Source of the DNA: Pseudomonas sp. 7SR1
GTDB lineage: Bacteria; Pseudomonadota; Gammaproteobacteria; Pseudomonadales; Pseudomonadaceae
Direction: 5' to 3'
DNA: 64,000 nt
Assembly (NCBI RefSeq): GCF_900156465.1
Contig: NZ_LT707064.1
Span: 4,975,001 to 5,039,000 of the forward strand
Of this stretch, positions 55,608 to 63,802 are shown one piece after another (position 1 is the first letter of the stretch; each line of letters opens with the position of its first letter). The notes under the pieces are model-generated. The model did not search any database. It saw only the letters and a program-made list of their open reading frames with translations, and had not been told where the DNA came from. The position numbers and the translations under genes were made by a program.

Positions 55608-56303
55608 TCAACTGCGCAACACGAACGAGGGGAACAACTCGCGAAGGGCTCCCCACAGCTCGGGCTGCAAGGCTTGTGCCGAAACGCTGGAAAGATGGGG
55701 GTCGAGCATTCGGGCGGTGCGCACCAGTTGCACGGCGAAACGCTTGACGCCCTGCTCGCTCAGGCGCCGGGCCAGGGTCAACAGTCGATCGGGATCGAAC
55801 AGGTGCCAATGCACGGTGGTGCGGCATTCGTAATCCACGCCACTGGCCAGCAAGTGGTCGAGGCTGCGCCAGTTGGCGGCACCGCTTCCCTCGACCCGGG
55901 TGACATCCAGCGCGTCCTCGGGCAGGGCCTTGATGTCGAAACCCACCCAGTCGGCCAGGCCCACCACCTTGGCGAAAGCCGCCGGCTTGATACCGGCGCT
56001 GTGCAGGCCGACGCGAAACCCCATCTGCCGCACTTCTTCCATGGCCAGGGCCAGGCCGTCCTGCAGAGTCGGCTCGCCACCGCTGAAGACCACGGCATCG
56101 AGCAGGTCCTGGCGACGCTGCAGGAATGCCAGTACCCGGCACCAGTCCACCTCCTCGCTGCCGCGCGGGGGGATCAGTTGCGGGTTATGGCAATAGCGAC
56201 AACGCCAGGCACACCCCTGGCAGAACAGGACGCAAGCCAGTTGGCCCGGATAGTCGAGGGTGGTCAGGGGCACCATGCCCCCGACCCGCAGCACTCGACT
56301 CAT
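55608..56303 (-). CDS. nrdG: Anaerobic ribonucleotide reductase activase NrdG
   Basis: 231-residue radical-SAM enzyme that generates the glycyl radical of class III ribonucleotide reductase. The [4Fe-4S] motif CxxxCxxC is CAWRCRYC (Cys31, 35, 38). FSGGEPTLQDGL near residue 95 is the SAM-binding GGE motif. At 231 residues it is longer than E. coli NrdG (154) and belongs to the larger class common in pseudomonads. Its ATG overlaps the stop of the small glycyl-radical gene by ATGA, so activator and radical site are translationally coupled. Confidence 0.9.
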   Translation of the reverse strand: MSRVLRVGGMVPLTTLDYPGQLACVLFCQGCAWRCRYCHNPQLIPPRGSEEVDWCRVLAFLQRRQDLLDAVVFSGGEPTLQDGLALAMEEVRQMGFRVGLHSAGIKPAAFAKVVGLADWVGFDIKALPEDALDVTRVEGSGAANWRSLDHLLASGVDYECRTTVHWHLFDPDRLLTLARRLSEQGVKRFAVQLVRTARMLDPHLSSVSAQALQPELWGALRELFPSFVLRS

Positions 56304-56461
56304 GGACGCCCGGCCGCGCTTTCGGTGAAGTGCACCCGCTCGCGGTGCTCGGACTGTTTGCCTGGGTTGAACGCCGCCACCGGGCGGTGATAGCCCATCA
56401 CTCGGGTCCAGACTTCGCAGCGTTGGCGCTGTGCCTGTGGAACGGTCTGTGATGCAGTCAT
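56300..56461 (-). CDS. Separate glycyl-radical segment of class III ribonucleotide reductase
   Basis: 53-residue protein (53 codons plus stop). The core CEVWTRVMGYHRPVAAFNPG, followed by KQSEHRERVHF, matches the extreme C terminus of class III NrdD enzymes. There the sequence R-V-x-G-Y holds the radical-bearing Gly (here Gly23) and the GKQxE...R motif follows. The large NrdD upstream ends just before this segment, at its zinc-finger, so the enzyme is split in two. It has its own ribosome binding site AAGGAG eight bases before the ATG, lies 31 bases beyond the large gene in another frame, and overlaps nrdG. Cys15 may complete the zinc site. Confidence 0.75.
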   Translation of the reverse strand: MTASQTVPQAQRQRCEVWTRVMGYHRPVAAFNPGKQSEHRERVHFTESAAGRP

Positions 56462-56492
56462 GGATGTAGCTCCTTGCGGTCGATGGATCGGA

Positions 56493-58508
56493 TCAGTGAA
56501 CGCTGCCCTGGCGCTGTTGTTGCAGCAGCAAGGCCTCGTCGCATTTGGGGCAGAACTCGTGTTCGCCCGCCAGGTAGCCGTGCACCGGGCAGATGGAGAA
56601 CGTCGGCGTGACGGTCAGGTACGGCAGCCGGAATCGCCCCAGGGCCTTGCGCACCAGTTGCTTGCAGGCCTGGGCGGAAGAAATCTGTTCGGCCATGTAC
56701 AGGTGCAGCACGGTGCCGCCGGTGTACTTGCATTGCAGTTCGTCCTGCAGCTCCAGGGCTTCGAACGGATCGTCGGTGAAGCCCACCGGCAGTTGCGAGG
56801 AGTTGGTGTAGTAAGGCGCGACCGGACTGCCGGCCTGCAGGATGCCGGGGTAGCGCTTGAGGTCTTCCTTGGCGAAACGGTAGGTGGTGCCTTCGGCGGG
56901 CGTGGCCTCCAGGTTGTAGAGGTGGCCGGTTTCCTCCTGGAAACGCAGCAGCGTGGCCCGTACGTGATCCAGCAGCCTGAGCGCGAAAACCCGGCCCTGC
57001 TCGGTGTGCAGGCCCTGCTGGTCATCGGTGAAGTTGCGCAGCATTTCGTGCAGGCCATTCACCCCGATGGTGGAGAAATGATTGCGCAAGGTGCCCAGGT
57101 AGCGCTTGGTGTAGGGATACAAACCGGCATCCATGTGATGCTGGATGACCTTGCGCTTGACCTCCAGGCTCTCCTTGGCCAGTTCCATCAAGGTATCGAG
57201 GCGTTGCAGCAACGCACTGGTGTTGCCCTTGTAGAGGTAGCCCAGGCGCGCGCAATTGATCGTCACCACGCCAAGGGAACCGGTCTGCTCCGCCGAGCCG
57301 AACAGGCCGCCGCCGCGCTTGAGCAGTTCGCGCACATCCAGTTGCAGGCGGCAGCACATCGACCGCACCTGGTTGGGTTGCATGTCCGAATTGAGGAAGT
57401 TCTGGAAATACGGCAAGCCGTAGCGGGCGGTCATTTCGAACAGTCGGTCGGCGTTCTCGCTATCCCACGGGAAGTCATGGGTGATGTTGTAGGTGGGAAT
57501 CGGGAAAGTGAACACCCGTCCTTTCGCGTCGCCGGCCTGCATCACTTCGATGTAGGCCCGGTTGAGCAGGTCCATTTCCTGTTGCAGGTCGCCATAGGCG
57601 AACGGCATTTCCTCACCGCCGATCACCGGGATCTGCTCGCGCAGGTCCTGCGGGCAGACCCAGTCGAACGTGAGGTTGGTGAACGGCGTCTGTGTGCCCC
57701 AGCGCGACGGGACGTTGAGGTTGTAGATGAACTCTTGCAACGCCTGGCGGACCTCGTCGTAGCCGAGCCTGTCCTTGCGCACATAAGGCGCCAGGTACGT
57801 GTCGAAGGAACTGAAGGCCTGGGCCCCGGCCCATTCGTTCTGCAAGGTCCCGAGGAAATTCACCATCTGCCCCAGGGCACTGCTCAGATGCCTGGGAGGC
57901 CCGGCCTCGACCCGTCCCGGCACACCGTTGAGGCCTTCATGCAACAACGTGCGCAAGGACCAGCCGGCACAGTAGCCGGCGAGCATGTCCAGGTCGTGGA
58001 TATGCAGGTCGGCCTCGCGGTGGGCCTCGCCGATGGCCTGGCTGTAGACCTCGTCGAGCCAGTAGTTGGCGGTGACCTTGCCCGATACGTTGAGGATCAG
58101 CCCGCCGAGGGAGTAACCCTGGTTGGCGTTGGCCTGCACACGCCAGTCCTCGCGGTCCAGGTATTCGTTCATCGAGGTGGCGACTTCCACCAGGGTGCGA
58201 CGATCCCGACGCAGGCGTCCGTGTTGTTCGCGATAGACGATGTAGGCGCGCATGGACAGGAAATACCCGGCGTCCATCAGAACGCGTTCGACACGGTCCT
58301 GGATCTGCTCGACGTTCAACCGTGTCTGTCCTTCCAACCGGGCCAGCACCGCCTGCAGCAGCCCCTCGGCCTCGGCCTCGGCATATTCGCCCGTGGCCTT
58401 GCCGGCGGCGATCAGCGCCTGGCGGATCTTGTCCGCGTCAAAGGCAACCACGCTGCCATCGCGCTTGTGCAAGCGGTTACAGCCCACAGCGATCAACATA
58501 CTTTGCAT
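56493..58508 (-). CDS. nrdD: Class III (anaerobic) ribonucleoside-triphosphate reductase, large part
   Basis: 671-residue oxygen-sensitive enzyme that makes deoxyribonucleotides without oxygen. An N-terminal ATP-cone (CNRLHKRDGSVVAFDADKIRQAL, about 10-100) gives allosteric control. The ten-stranded barrel carries the catalytic CCRLQLD near residue 382 and GSLGVVTINCARLGY. The end is a zinc-finger-like CPVHGYLAGEHEFCPKC, after which the protein stops; the usual glycyl-radical tail is encoded by the next gene. GGAGCCAAA precedes the ATG at 58508; an upstream in-frame ATG at 58556 lies at the predicted transcription start and is rejected. An ANR-type promoter lies upstream. Confidence 0.92.
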   Translation of the reverse strand: MQSMLIAVGCNRLHKRDGSVVAFDADKIRQALIAAGKATGEYAEAEAEGLLQAVLARLEGQTRLNVEQIQDRVERVLMDAGYFLSMRAYIVYREQHGRLRRDRRTLVEVATSMNEYLDREDWRVQANANQGYSLGGLILNVSGKVTANYWLDEVYSQAIGEAHREADLHIHDLDMLAGYCAGWSLRTLLHEGLNGVPGRVEAGPPRHLSSALGQMVNFLGTLQNEWAGAQAFSSFDTYLAPYVRKDRLGYDEVRQALQEFIYNLNVPSRWGTQTPFTNLTFDWVCPQDLREQIPVIGGEEMPFAYGDLQQEMDLLNRAYIEVMQAGDAKGRVFTFPIPTYNITHDFPWDSENADRLFEMTARYGLPYFQNFLNSDMQPNQVRSMCCRLQLDVRELLKRGGGLFGSAEQTGSLGVVTINCARLGYLYKGNTSALLQRLDTLMELAKESLEVKRKVIQHHMDAGLYPYTKRYLGTLRNHFSTIGVNGLHEMLRNFTDDQQGLHTEQGRVFALRLLDHVRATLLRFQEETGHLYNLEATPAEGTTYRFAKEDLKRYPGILQAGSPVAPYYTNSSQLPVGFTDDPFEALELQDELQCKYTGGTVLHLYMAEQISSAQACKQLVRKALGRFRLPYLTVTPTFSICPVHGYLAGEHEFCPKCDEALLLQQQRQGSVH

Positions 58509-58594
58509 TTTGGCTCCAGACACTACATATAGGATTTTTTCTTTATAAAAACACAATATGCAGTGGAGATTACGGCCAAACGATCGAGTTGCAA

Positions 58595-58608
58595 TTGATC
58601 GATATCAA
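58595..58608 (-). promoter_or_regulatory. ANR/FNR box of the nrdD promoter
   Basis: TTGATCGATATCAA is a perfect TTGAT-N4-ATCAA site. On the minus strand, TAATCT (complement of 58567-58572) forms a -10 box placed so that the ANR site is centred close to -41.5 from a start near 58560, the class II FNR activator geometry. Transcription of nrdD-nrdD'-nrdG would be switched on by oxygen limitation. Confidence 0.8.
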
Positions 58609-58666
58609 GAATCCGGGGCGACTATCCATCAGGCTTGAAAGGTCATTTTGGCAGCCCCCTTATCCC

Positions 58667-58756
58667 TGTGGGAGCGCGCTTGCTCGCGATAGCGGTGGGT
58701 CAGTTGAGATCGATGTTCAATGGGCCGCCGTCATCGCGAGCAAGCTCGCTCCCACA
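58667..58756. repeat. 90-bp REPIN
   Basis: TGTGGGAGCGCGCTTGCTCG at one end is mirrored by CGAGCAAGCTCGCTCCCACA at the other, forming an inverted pair of REP sequences (each with its inner GCGATAGCGG or CCGTCATCGC part) around a short spacer. This is the REPIN form of P. fluorescens-group repeats, moved by a REP-associated tyrosine transposase elsewhere. It lies between moaA and the nrdD promoter, and could also end the nar transcript. Confidence 0.85.
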
Positions 58757-58809
58757 ATTGGATCGGGGTACGACCGTGAGACCAAGAACAGGCCTGCTGC
58801 GCCCTCCCA

Positions 58810-58827
58810 GCGGGAGCAAGCTCCCGC
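58810..58827. repeat. Short single REP hairpin
   Basis: GCGGGAGC-AA-GCTCCCGC is an 8-bp inverted repeat 22 bases after the moaA stop codon (minus strand). It is a single REP-like unit or terminator next to the REPIN. Confidence 0.6.
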
Positions 58828-58849
58828 GCCACGGGGTTTGTGCAGGCCC

Positions 58850-59842
58850 TTAGCCTCCAGTCATGTTCATGAACCGTACGATCTGCACTTCTGCACCGGG
58901 GTCGAAGTCATGCCGCAATGGCTTGCCGCGCAACGCCTGTCGCACCGCCTGGATGACCGGTTGGTCGTCCAGCGGATACCGGCGCAGCAAGCCGCGCAGG
59001 TCCAGGGAGTTTTCCTGTCCCAGACACAACAGCAAGCGCCCTTCGACGGTCATGCGCACCCGGTTGCAACTGGCGCAGAAGTTGTGGGTGTTGGGGGAAA
59101 TGAAACCGATCCGGGTGTCCGGATGCTGTTCCAAACGCACATAACGCGCCGGGCCGCCGCTGTTTTCGGTGCTGTCCAGCAGCCGGTGATGGCGAGCGAT
59201 CTCGGCCCGGACCTCATCGCTGGAACAGAACGACTCGCCCCGGGAACGCCCGACCTCCCCCAACGGCATTTCTTCGATGAAGCTGATATCGATGTGTTGG
59301 TCGATGGCGTACTGCGCCAACGCCGGGACTTCATCGAAGTTGCGGCCTTTCATGACCACGCAGTTGAGCTTGATCCGCTCAAACCCGCCGACCTTCGCCG
59401 CTTCAATCCCTGCCAGCACTTGATCGAGGTTGCCGTTACGGGTGATCGCCCGAAAACGCTCACCGTCGAGGCTGTCGAGGCTGATGTTCAGGCGCTTGAC
59501 TCCGGCCTCCACCAACGGCCGGGCCAGTCGCGCCAGTTGCGAGCCATTGCTGGTCATCACCAACTCCCGCAGGCCGGGCAGTGCCGCGATGTCGCGACAC
59601 AAGCCGACGATGCCGGGACGGATCAGCGGCTCGCCGCCGGTCAGGCGGATCTTCTTCACCCCCAGCCCGACGAACAAGCGCGCCAGCCGATGTATCTCTT
59701 CCAGCGTCAGTACCTGCTGGCGCGGCAGGAAGGTCATGTTTTTCGCCATGCAGTACACACAGCGAAAATCACAACGATCGGTCACCGACATCCGCAGATA
59801 ATCGATCTGGCGCCCAAATCCGTCCTGCAACACGGCGTTCAT
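58850..59842 (-). CDS. moaA: GTP 3',8-cyclase MoaA
   Basis: 330-residue radical-SAM enzyme, first step of molybdenum-cofactor synthesis, converting GTP to 3',8-cyclo-7,8-dihydro-GTP. The N-terminal cluster is CDFRCVYC (Cys24, 28, 31), with [12 protein letters not shown] near 75. The C-terminal cluster is [20 protein letters not shown] near 255-275, and the functional Gly-Gly tail ends the protein (MTGG). AGGGGG precedes the ATG at 59842. It is the last gene after narGHJI and ppiC, so cofactor supply is matched to nitrate reductase production. Confidence 0.95.
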   Translation of the reverse strand: MNAVLQDGFGRQIDYLRMSVTDRCDFRCVYCMAKNMTFLPRQQVLTLEEIHRLARLFVGLGVKKIRLTGGEPLIRPGIVGLCRDIAALPGLRELVMTSNGSQLARLARPLVEAGVKRLNISLDSLDGERFRAITRNGNLDQVLAGIEAAKVGGFERIKLNCVVMKGRNFDEVPALAQYAIDQHIDISFIEEMPLGEVGRSRGESFCSSDEVRAEIARHHRLLDSTENSGGPARYVRLEQHPDTRIGFISPNTHNFCASCNRVRMTVEGRLLLCLGQENSLDLRGLLRRYPLDDQPVIQAVRQALRGKPLRHDFDPGAEVQIVRFMNMTGG

Positions 59843-59867
59843 GGATACCCCCTGGTTGGCCCGGTGT

Positions 59868-60821
59868 TCACTGCACCAACGGCGAGTCGGCGCCCTGGAG
59901 ATGGATGCCACGGATGTCCGCCGCACCGACCAGGGTCTGCAGGTACTGCACCAGCGCCTTTTGCCACACGCCCTGCTCCAGCTGGGTGCGGATGGCGGTC
60001 GCCACGGCTTCGTAAGGCAGCGGCTGGCCTTCGATGCGCTGGTCGATGCTGATCACGTGCCAGCCATAGCGACTTTCCAGCGGCTTGCCCGCCAGGCCCG
60101 CCGGCAGCGTGAACAACTGACGCTCCAACTCGGGCACGGTCTGGCCCTTGCTGATCTGCCCCAACGACCCGCCCTGCTCCTTGGACGGGCACGCCGAATA
60201 CTTCAGCGCCAACTCGGCGAAGCTGCCGGGAAACTGGTCCAGCCGCTGGAGCAGCAACTCGGCCTGGGCATGGGCCAGGCTGCGGGCCTCGGCGTCATCC
60301 GGCGCGCATTCGAGCAGGATGTGTCGCACCGCCAGCAACGGCGCGCTGTGGAAACGCGCCCGGTTGCTTTCGTAGTAATGCCGGCAGGTGGCCTCGTCAC
60401 ATTGCGGCACCTGCACCTCACGTTCGAGCAACAGCCGCGTGGCTGCCTCTTCTTCGTTTTCACCGGCAGCGACCTGCAACGCCAGGCCCAGCTCGGCGAT
60501 GCGCTGCTGGAGCAATTGGCGAATCACCAGGGCCCGTGCCGCCTGGTAGACCGCCTCCTCGCGACTGTCAGCCGGGTGATATTGCAGCTCCTGGGCCATC
60601 GCCTGCGGGGTGATGGACACCCCGTTGACGCTGATGATCGGCCATTGCTGTTCACTGCTGGCAATCAACTGCGGCGCTTCATCTACCGCCACCGGCCCAG
60701 CCTGGGCCGGCTCGAACTGCGCCGCCCCGACGGGGTCCACATCGACCACCGGCGGCACTTTTGCCGAGGAGCCGCAACCACCGCTACCGCTACCACCGCC
60801 ACATCCGCATCCACTGGCCAT
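59868..60821 (-). CDS. PpiC-type peptidyl-prolyl isomerase of the nar operon
   Basis: 317-residue parvulin-family protein, NifM-like. The N terminus is Cys/Gly/Ser-rich ([18 protein letters not shown]) with no signal peptide. A helical chaperone-like region (110-180) follows, then the parvulin domain [61 protein letters not shown] and GWHVISID. In pseudomonads a gene of this type sits between narI and moaA; a role in folding or maturing nitrate reductase is likely but unproven. GAGGAG precedes the ATG. Confidence 0.88.
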   Translation of the reverse strand: MASGCGCGGGSGSGGCGSSAKVPPVVDVDPVGAAQFEPAQAGPVAVDEAPQLIASSEQQWPIISVNGVSITPQAMAQELQYHPADSREEAVYQAARALVIRQLLQQRIAELGLALQVAAGENEEEAATRLLLEREVQVPQCDEATCRHYYESNRARFHSAPLLAVRHILLECAPDDAEARSLAHAQAELLLQRLDQFPGSFAELALKYSACPSKEQGGSLGQISKGQTVPELERQLFTLPAGLAGKPLESRYGWHVISIDQRIEGQPLPYEAVATAIRTQLEQGVWQKALVQYLQTLVGAADIRGIHLQGADSPLVQ

Positions 60822-60831
60822 GATCTTCTCC

Positions 60832-61512
60832 TCAGAACTTCTGCCGAACGATTTGATAACGACGTCCCAGGTACCAGACCGGCGCACTGACGATGTGGAC
60901 CAGACGGGTGAACGGAAACAGCACGAACAGGGTCAGGCCCAACAGCACATGGAGCTTGTAGACCAGGCCCACCGGTGCCATGGCGGTGGCCGCCTCCACC
61001 GGACGCAGCAGCACGGTGTTCTGGGCCCAGTCGGCCAGCATCACCATCACCGAGCCGTCCATATGGGCAGTGGACGCCACGATGGTCATCAAGCCCAATA
61101 CCAGTTGCACCAGCAGCACCACCAACACCAGGATGTCCGAAGTGTTGGACGTGGCACGCACGCGCGGGTCGGTCAAGCGGCGGTTGAGCAGCATCAGCAG
61201 GCCGATCAGCCCCAGCACGCCGAAGAAACCGCCGGAAACCATCGCCAGCAACTGCTTGTTCTCGGTGCTCAACACATGGTGGTAGATCGCCGAGGGCGTC
61301 AGCAGACCAACGAAGTGGCCGGCCAGCACGAACAGCACGCCAATGTGGAACAGGTTGCTCGCCACGCGCATGCCGCGGTTGCTCAGCATCTGGCTGGAGC
61401 CGGCCTTCCAGGTGTACTGGGACAGGTCGAACCGTGCCCAACTGCCGATCAGGCAGACCGCCAGGGCCACATAGGGATAGACCCCGAACAGCAACAGATC
61501 CCATTTAGACAT
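60832..61512 (-). CDS. narI: Respiratory nitrate reductase gamma subunit NarI
   Basis: 226-residue membrane cytochrome b that takes electrons from quinol and passes them to NarH. It has five hydrophobic helices. The four haem ligands can be placed at His56 and His66 (NLFHIGVLFVLAGHF) and His188 and His206 (KLHVLLGL, RLVHIVSAP), nearly the same numbers as in E. coli NarI. GGAGGTG precedes the ATG, which lies eight bases inside the end of narJ. Confidence 0.95.
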   Translation of the reverse strand: MSKWDLLLFGVYPYVALAVCLIGSWARFDLSQYTWKAGSSQMLSNRGMRVASNLFHIGVLFVLAGHFVGLLTPSAIYHHVLSTENKQLLAMVSGGFFGVLGLIGLLMLLNRRLTDPRVRATSNTSDILVLVVLLVQLVLGLMTIVASTAHMDGSVMVMLADWAQNTVLLRPVEAATAMAPVGLVYKLHVLLGLTLFVLFPFTRLVHIVSAPVWYLGRRYQIVRQKF

Positions 61513-62260
61513 TGCCCACCTCCCCGGCTGGCGCTGCGGCCCGCCCTTCATGCTGAAAATCCACCCAGTGCAACGGCACCGGACCTTCTTCCCGGATCTT
61601 GCCCGGCGCGCTCGGCAGCGAACTGCAACGCTCCTGCTGCTCGGCCTTCATGAAATCCACCACCTCTTCTTCCCAGACCCTGTCCAGGGCTTCGAGGGAG
61701 TCGTCCCGTGGCTCGGCTTTCACCTGCTCTGCCAGCCCGGCGACCGCCGTCTGGGGTTCGGCCCCGGCAATCTGCAACAGGGCCCGGAAACAGCTGGCGT
61801 AGGCGCTTTCCCGCTCGTCCAGGCGCGCCGCCAGCAAGGCCAGCAAGTGCGCCACGTCCGCCAACCCTTCACGGGCCTCGATGTCTTCGCGGGTGGACAG
61901 AAACTCCAGGTACAGGGGGATGTAGTCGGGCAGCTCCTTGACGCCGATGGCGAAGCCGGCTTCTTCGTACTGGGCCATCATGTCCACCATGGCCTGGCCG
62001 CGGTCGCGGGACTCACCGTGGACATGTTCGAACAACAGCAGCGACAGCGAACGGCCGCGACCGAACAGCGCCCCGTAGTGTTCCTGGCCGTCCATCAGAT
62101 CCTGGCTGCAGATCAGCTCCAGCAGCTCGAACAGCCCGGCACGCTGGGCGGGACTGATTTCCCGGGCCTGGAGAATCGCCTGTTCGAGTTCGTCACGGGC
62201 GGCCACCAGGGTTTCGGTCGGGTAGTCGAGGAGCAGCGAAATCACCTTGAGAATGCGCAT
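61505..62260 (-). CDS. narJ: Nitrate reductase assembly chaperone NarJ
   Basis: 251-residue cytosolic chaperone of the TorD/NarJ group, needed to insert the molybdenum cofactor into NarG and to dock NarGH on NarI. Family signs are an all-helical body beginning MRILKVISLLLDYPTETL and LPDYIPLYLEFLS near residue 105. Of two ATGs (62266 and 62260), the second has GGAGG at good spacing (seven bases), while the first is only a base away from it. Starts three bases after narH and overlaps narI by eight bases. Confidence 0.93.
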   Translation of the reverse strand: MRILKVISLLLDYPTETLVAARDELEQAILQAREISPAQRAGLFELLELICSQDLMDGQEHYGALFGRGRSLSLLLFEHVHGESRDRGQAMVDMMAQYEEAGFAIGVKELPDYIPLYLEFLSTREDIEAREGLADVAHLLALLAARLDERESAYASCFRALLQIAGAEPQTAVAGLAEQVKAEPRDDSLEALDRVWEEEVVDFMKAEQQERCSSLPSAPGKIREEGPVPLHWVDFQHEGRAAAPAGEVGNV

Positions 62261-62262
62261 GT

Positions 62263-63801
62263 TCATTCCTCCCACAACTGCACGGTCTTGATCACATCCC
62301 GGCGGTTGGCCTTCTTGCCGCCGAACATGTTGGTGTCGGAACTGCCGCTGCAACCGCTGCCGAAGCTGAAGCCGCAACCGGAGCGCTCGGCGAATGCGTC
62401 GCTCATGGCGTCTTCGCGGTGGGCGCTGGGCACGACGAAACGATCCTCGTAGTTGGCGATGGCCAGGTAGCGGTACATCTCCTCCACCTGGTTCACGCTC
62501 AGGCCGACGTCGGCCAGCACTTGCAGGTCCTGTACGCCATCGACCTGCTGGGAACGCTTGTAGGCGCGCATTGCCAGCAGGCGCTTGAGGGCATGCCTGA
62601 CCGGCTTTTCGTCACCGGCGGTGAGCATGTTGGCCAGGTAACGCAATGGGATGCGCAGGCTGTCGACGTCCGGGATCACCCCGTTCATGCCCACGGTACC
62701 GGCGGCCGCAGCGTTCTGGATCGGCGACAGTGGCGGCACGTACCAGACCATCGGCAAGGTGCGGTATTCCGGGTGCAGCGGGAGCGCGAGCTTCCAGTCC
62801 ACGGCCATCTTGTAGACCGGCGAACGCTGGGCCGAGTCGATCACCGACTGCGGCACACCATCGGCCAGGGCCTGGCGGATCACCGCCGGGTCGTTGGGGT
62901 CGAGGAAAATCTCCAGTTGCTTCTCGTACAGGTCCTTCTCATCGGCGGTGCTTGCCACTTCGCTGATGCGGTCGGCGTCGTACAGCAGCACGCCGAGGTA
63001 ACGGATCCGGCCGACGCAGGTTTCGGCGCACACCGTCGGCATCCCCGCCTCGATGCGCGGGTAGCAGAAGATGCATTTCTCCGACTTGCCGCTCTTCCAG
63101 TTGAAGTAGATCTTCTTGTAAGGGCAGCCGCTGATGCACATGCGCCAGCCGCGGCACTTCTCCTGGTCGATCAGGACGATGCCGTCTTCCTCGCGCTTGT
63201 AGATCGCCCCGCTCGGGCAGGATGCCGCGCACGCCGGGTTCAGGCAGTGCTCGCACAGGCGCGGCAAGTACATCATGAAGGTGTTTTCGTACTCGCCGTA
63301 GATGTCCGCCTGGACCTTGTCGAAGTTCTTGTCCTTGCGCCGCTTGGCGAATTCGGTACCGAGGATCTCCTCCCAGTTCGGGCCCCACTCGATCTTTTCC
63401 ATGCGCTTGCCGGACACCACCGAACGCGGCCGTGCGGTGGGTTGATGTTCGCCCAGTGGCGCGGTGTGCAGGTGCTGGTAGTCGAAATCGAACGGCTCGT
63501 AGTAATCGTCCAGGCTGGGCAGGTCCGGGTTGGCGAAGATGTTCGCCAGCACACGGAACTTGCCGCCGATGCGCGGGTTGATCGAACCGTCGGCGTTGCG
63601 GACCCAGCCGCCCTTCCACTTGTCCTGGTTCTCCCATTCCTTTGGGTAGCCGATGCCCGGCTTGGACTCGACGTTGTTGAACCAGGCGTATTCCATCCCT
63701 TCGCGGCTGGTCCAGACGTTCTTGCAGGTGATGGAGCAAGTGTGACAGCCGATGCATTTGTCCAGGTTCAGGACCATGCCGATTTGTGAGCGAATCTTCA
63801 T
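62263..63801 (-). CDS. narH: Respiratory nitrate reductase beta subunit NarH
   Basis: 512-residue electron-transfer subunit with four Fe-S clusters. The Cys sets are CIGCHTCSITC (16-26), CEHCLNPACAASCP near 184-197, CRGWRMCISGCP near 217-228, and CIFCYPRIEAGMPTVCAETC near 244-263. The Trp in CRGWRMC replaces a Cys and marks the [3Fe-4S] cluster as in E. coli NarH. The ATG at 63801 is one base after the narG stop, with AGGAG upstream. The protein lacks a signal peptide, as expected for the cytoplasmic face. Confidence 0.96.
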   Translation of the reverse strand: MKIRSQIGMVLNLDKCIGCHTCSITCKNVWTSREGMEYAWFNNVESKPGIGYPKEWENQDKWKGGWVRNADGSINPRIGGKFRVLANIFANPDLPSLDDYYEPFDFDYQHLHTAPLGEHQPTARPRSVVSGKRMEKIEWGPNWEEILGTEFAKRRKDKNFDKVQADIYGEYENTFMMYLPRLCEHCLNPACAASCPSGAIYKREEDGIVLIDQEKCRGWRMCISGCPYKKIYFNWKSGKSEKCIFCYPRIEAGMPTVCAETCVGRIRYLGVLLYDADRISEVASTADEKDLYEKQLEIFLDPNDPAVIRQALADGVPQSVIDSAQRSPVYKMAVDWKLALPLHPEYRTLPMVWYVPPLSPIQNAAAAGTVGMNGVIPDVDSLRIPLRYLANMLTAGDEKPVRHALKRLLAMRAYKRSQQVDGVQDLQVLADVGLSVNQVEEMYRYLAIANYEDRFVVPSAHREDAMSDAFAERSGCGFSFGSGCSGSSDTNMFGGKKANRRDVIKTVQLWEE

Positions 63802-63802
63802 C

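Noticed and set aside
53862..56390. Plus-strand open frame of 842 codons
   Set aside because: It lies antisense to the chemoreceptor and nrdG, which show full family motifs. Its composition (Gln/His/Gly-rich, no domain) is what the complement of GC-rich Pseudomonas genes gives.
56462..56492. Programmed frameshift joining nrdD to the glycyl-radical segment
   Set aside because: There is no slippery heptamer at the NrdD stop, and the small gene has its own strong AAGGAG and ATG, so separate translation is simpler.
56460..58532. Plus-strand open frame of 690 codons
   Set aside because: Exact antisense shadow of nrdD, with no ribosome binding site and no recognisable domain.
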